From Olsenella sp. (lineage in GTDB: Bacteria > Actinomycetota > Coriobacteriia > Coriobacteriales > Atopobiaceae), in assembly GCA_015062715.1 (NCBI GenBank), contig SUUD01000046.1, positions 1 to 5,483 on the forward strand: 5,483 bases of DNA. Reading direction: 5' to 3'. Below, piece after piece: positions 5,322 to 5,483 of this stretch. Position numbers and translations under genes: made by a program. Numbering within the stretch: the first letter of the stretch is position 1; every line of letters begins with the position of its first letter. Under the pieces are notes generated by a model. It searched no databases, was not told where the DNA came from, and saw only the letters and a program-made list of their open reading frames with translations.

Positions 5322-5483
5322 ATGACCAAGCCGAGGATGCGCGCCATCACCGCCTTCTTGCTGGCGGGCGCCTGCGCCGTCAGCCTTGCCGGATGCGGGT
5401 CCACCAAGGCCGCGCTGCCCTTCGAGCTCCCCGAGCTCCCCTTCGAGCTGCCCGACTTCTCGTCCATCGAGCTTCCCTTCCAG
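5322..5483 (+). CDS. Predicted lipoprotein with Leu-Pro-Phe-Glu repeats (N-terminal part)
   Basis: The 54 visible codons begin MTKPRMRAITAFLLAGACAV, a short basic start and a hydrophobic h-region, then the lipobox LAGC with the lipidation Cys at 25. After cleavage by signal peptidase II the protein would be anchored to the outer face of the cytoplasmic membrane. The mature start GSTKAA is followed by a Pro/Glu-rich repeat, LPFELPE (32-38), LPFELPD (39-45), then SSIELPFQ at the edge. The first two copies are encoded by a 21-nt tandem repeat. The ATG is preceded by a weak purine-rich SD (GAGACGGGG, about 5313), and the gene lies behind the long leader with the TATAAT promoter. I do not recognise the family; substrate-binding, adhesin and cell-wall roles are all possible. 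The 3' end is outside the window. Confidence 0.8.
   Translation, partial: MTKPRMRAITAFLLAGACAVSLAGCGSTKAALPFELPELPFELPDFSSIELPFQ
5415..5456 (+). repeat. 21-nt tandem repeat (two copies) inside the lipoprotein gene
   Basis: The units at 5415-5435 and 5436-5456 match at 18 of 21 positions; the three differences are G/C changes at third codon positions. They encode LPFELPE and LPFELPD. A degenerate partial copy (LPFQ) starts at 5472. Confidence 0.75.

Noticed and set aside
5129..5467. 112-codon minus-strand frame in the last part of the window
   Set aside because: It reads the complement of the lipoprotein gene and its leader. Its Ser/Gly/Lys repeat is the mirror of the coding repeat, and the lipobox on the other strand is far stronger evidence.
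5039..5483. Rightward frame open from ATG 5039 to the window end
   Set aside because: It has no SD, uses codons that are rare in the neighbours, and runs out of frame through the lipoprotein signal peptide; open length is expected by chance in this GC-rich DNA.

Overview
The window looks like chromosome of a high-GC actinobacterium. I favour a Coriobacteriia member (Olsenella/Atopobium relatives), from the strongly G/C-biased third codon positions, a methionyl-tRNA synthetase of the Bacillus-like subtype and the compact housekeeping cluster. That placement is inference, because no rRNA or other marker is present.

Layout. Positions 1-265 probably hold the start of a leftward gene with a very basic, disordered N-terminus, cut by the window edge. 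The divergent gap 266-533 is rich in dyad repeats and carries the probable metG promoter. Four complete rightward genes follow: metG (534-2135), rsmA/ksgA (2214-3065), a TatD-family metal hydrolase (3068-4048) and a ComF-family phosphoribosyltransferase-like protein (4188-4910). rsmA and tatD are only 2 nt apart and are very likely translationally coupled. metG and rsmA are separated by a hairpin without a U-tract, so read-through is plausible. tatD and comF are separated by a perfect 31-bp-stem palindrome, after which comF seems to have its own extended -10 promoter.

After comF comes a terminator-like hairpin and then the best promoter in the window (extended -10, consensus TATAAT at 4986-4991). 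It lies about 325 nt upstream of a predicted lipoprotein gene that begins at 5322 and runs off the right edge. The 5' leader between them has many possible helices, two of which are mutually exclusive, and I could not match it to a known riboswitch or ncRNA family.

Functionally the core is translation (tRNA-Met charging, 16S rRNA dimethylation) with two nucleic-acid-associated accessory genes (TatD, ComF). The most interesting unexplained elements are non-coding: the nested palindrome at 4053-4117, the long lipoprotein leader, and the dyad cluster in the divergent region. I see no CRISPR array, tRNA, rRNA, transposase or phage gene.
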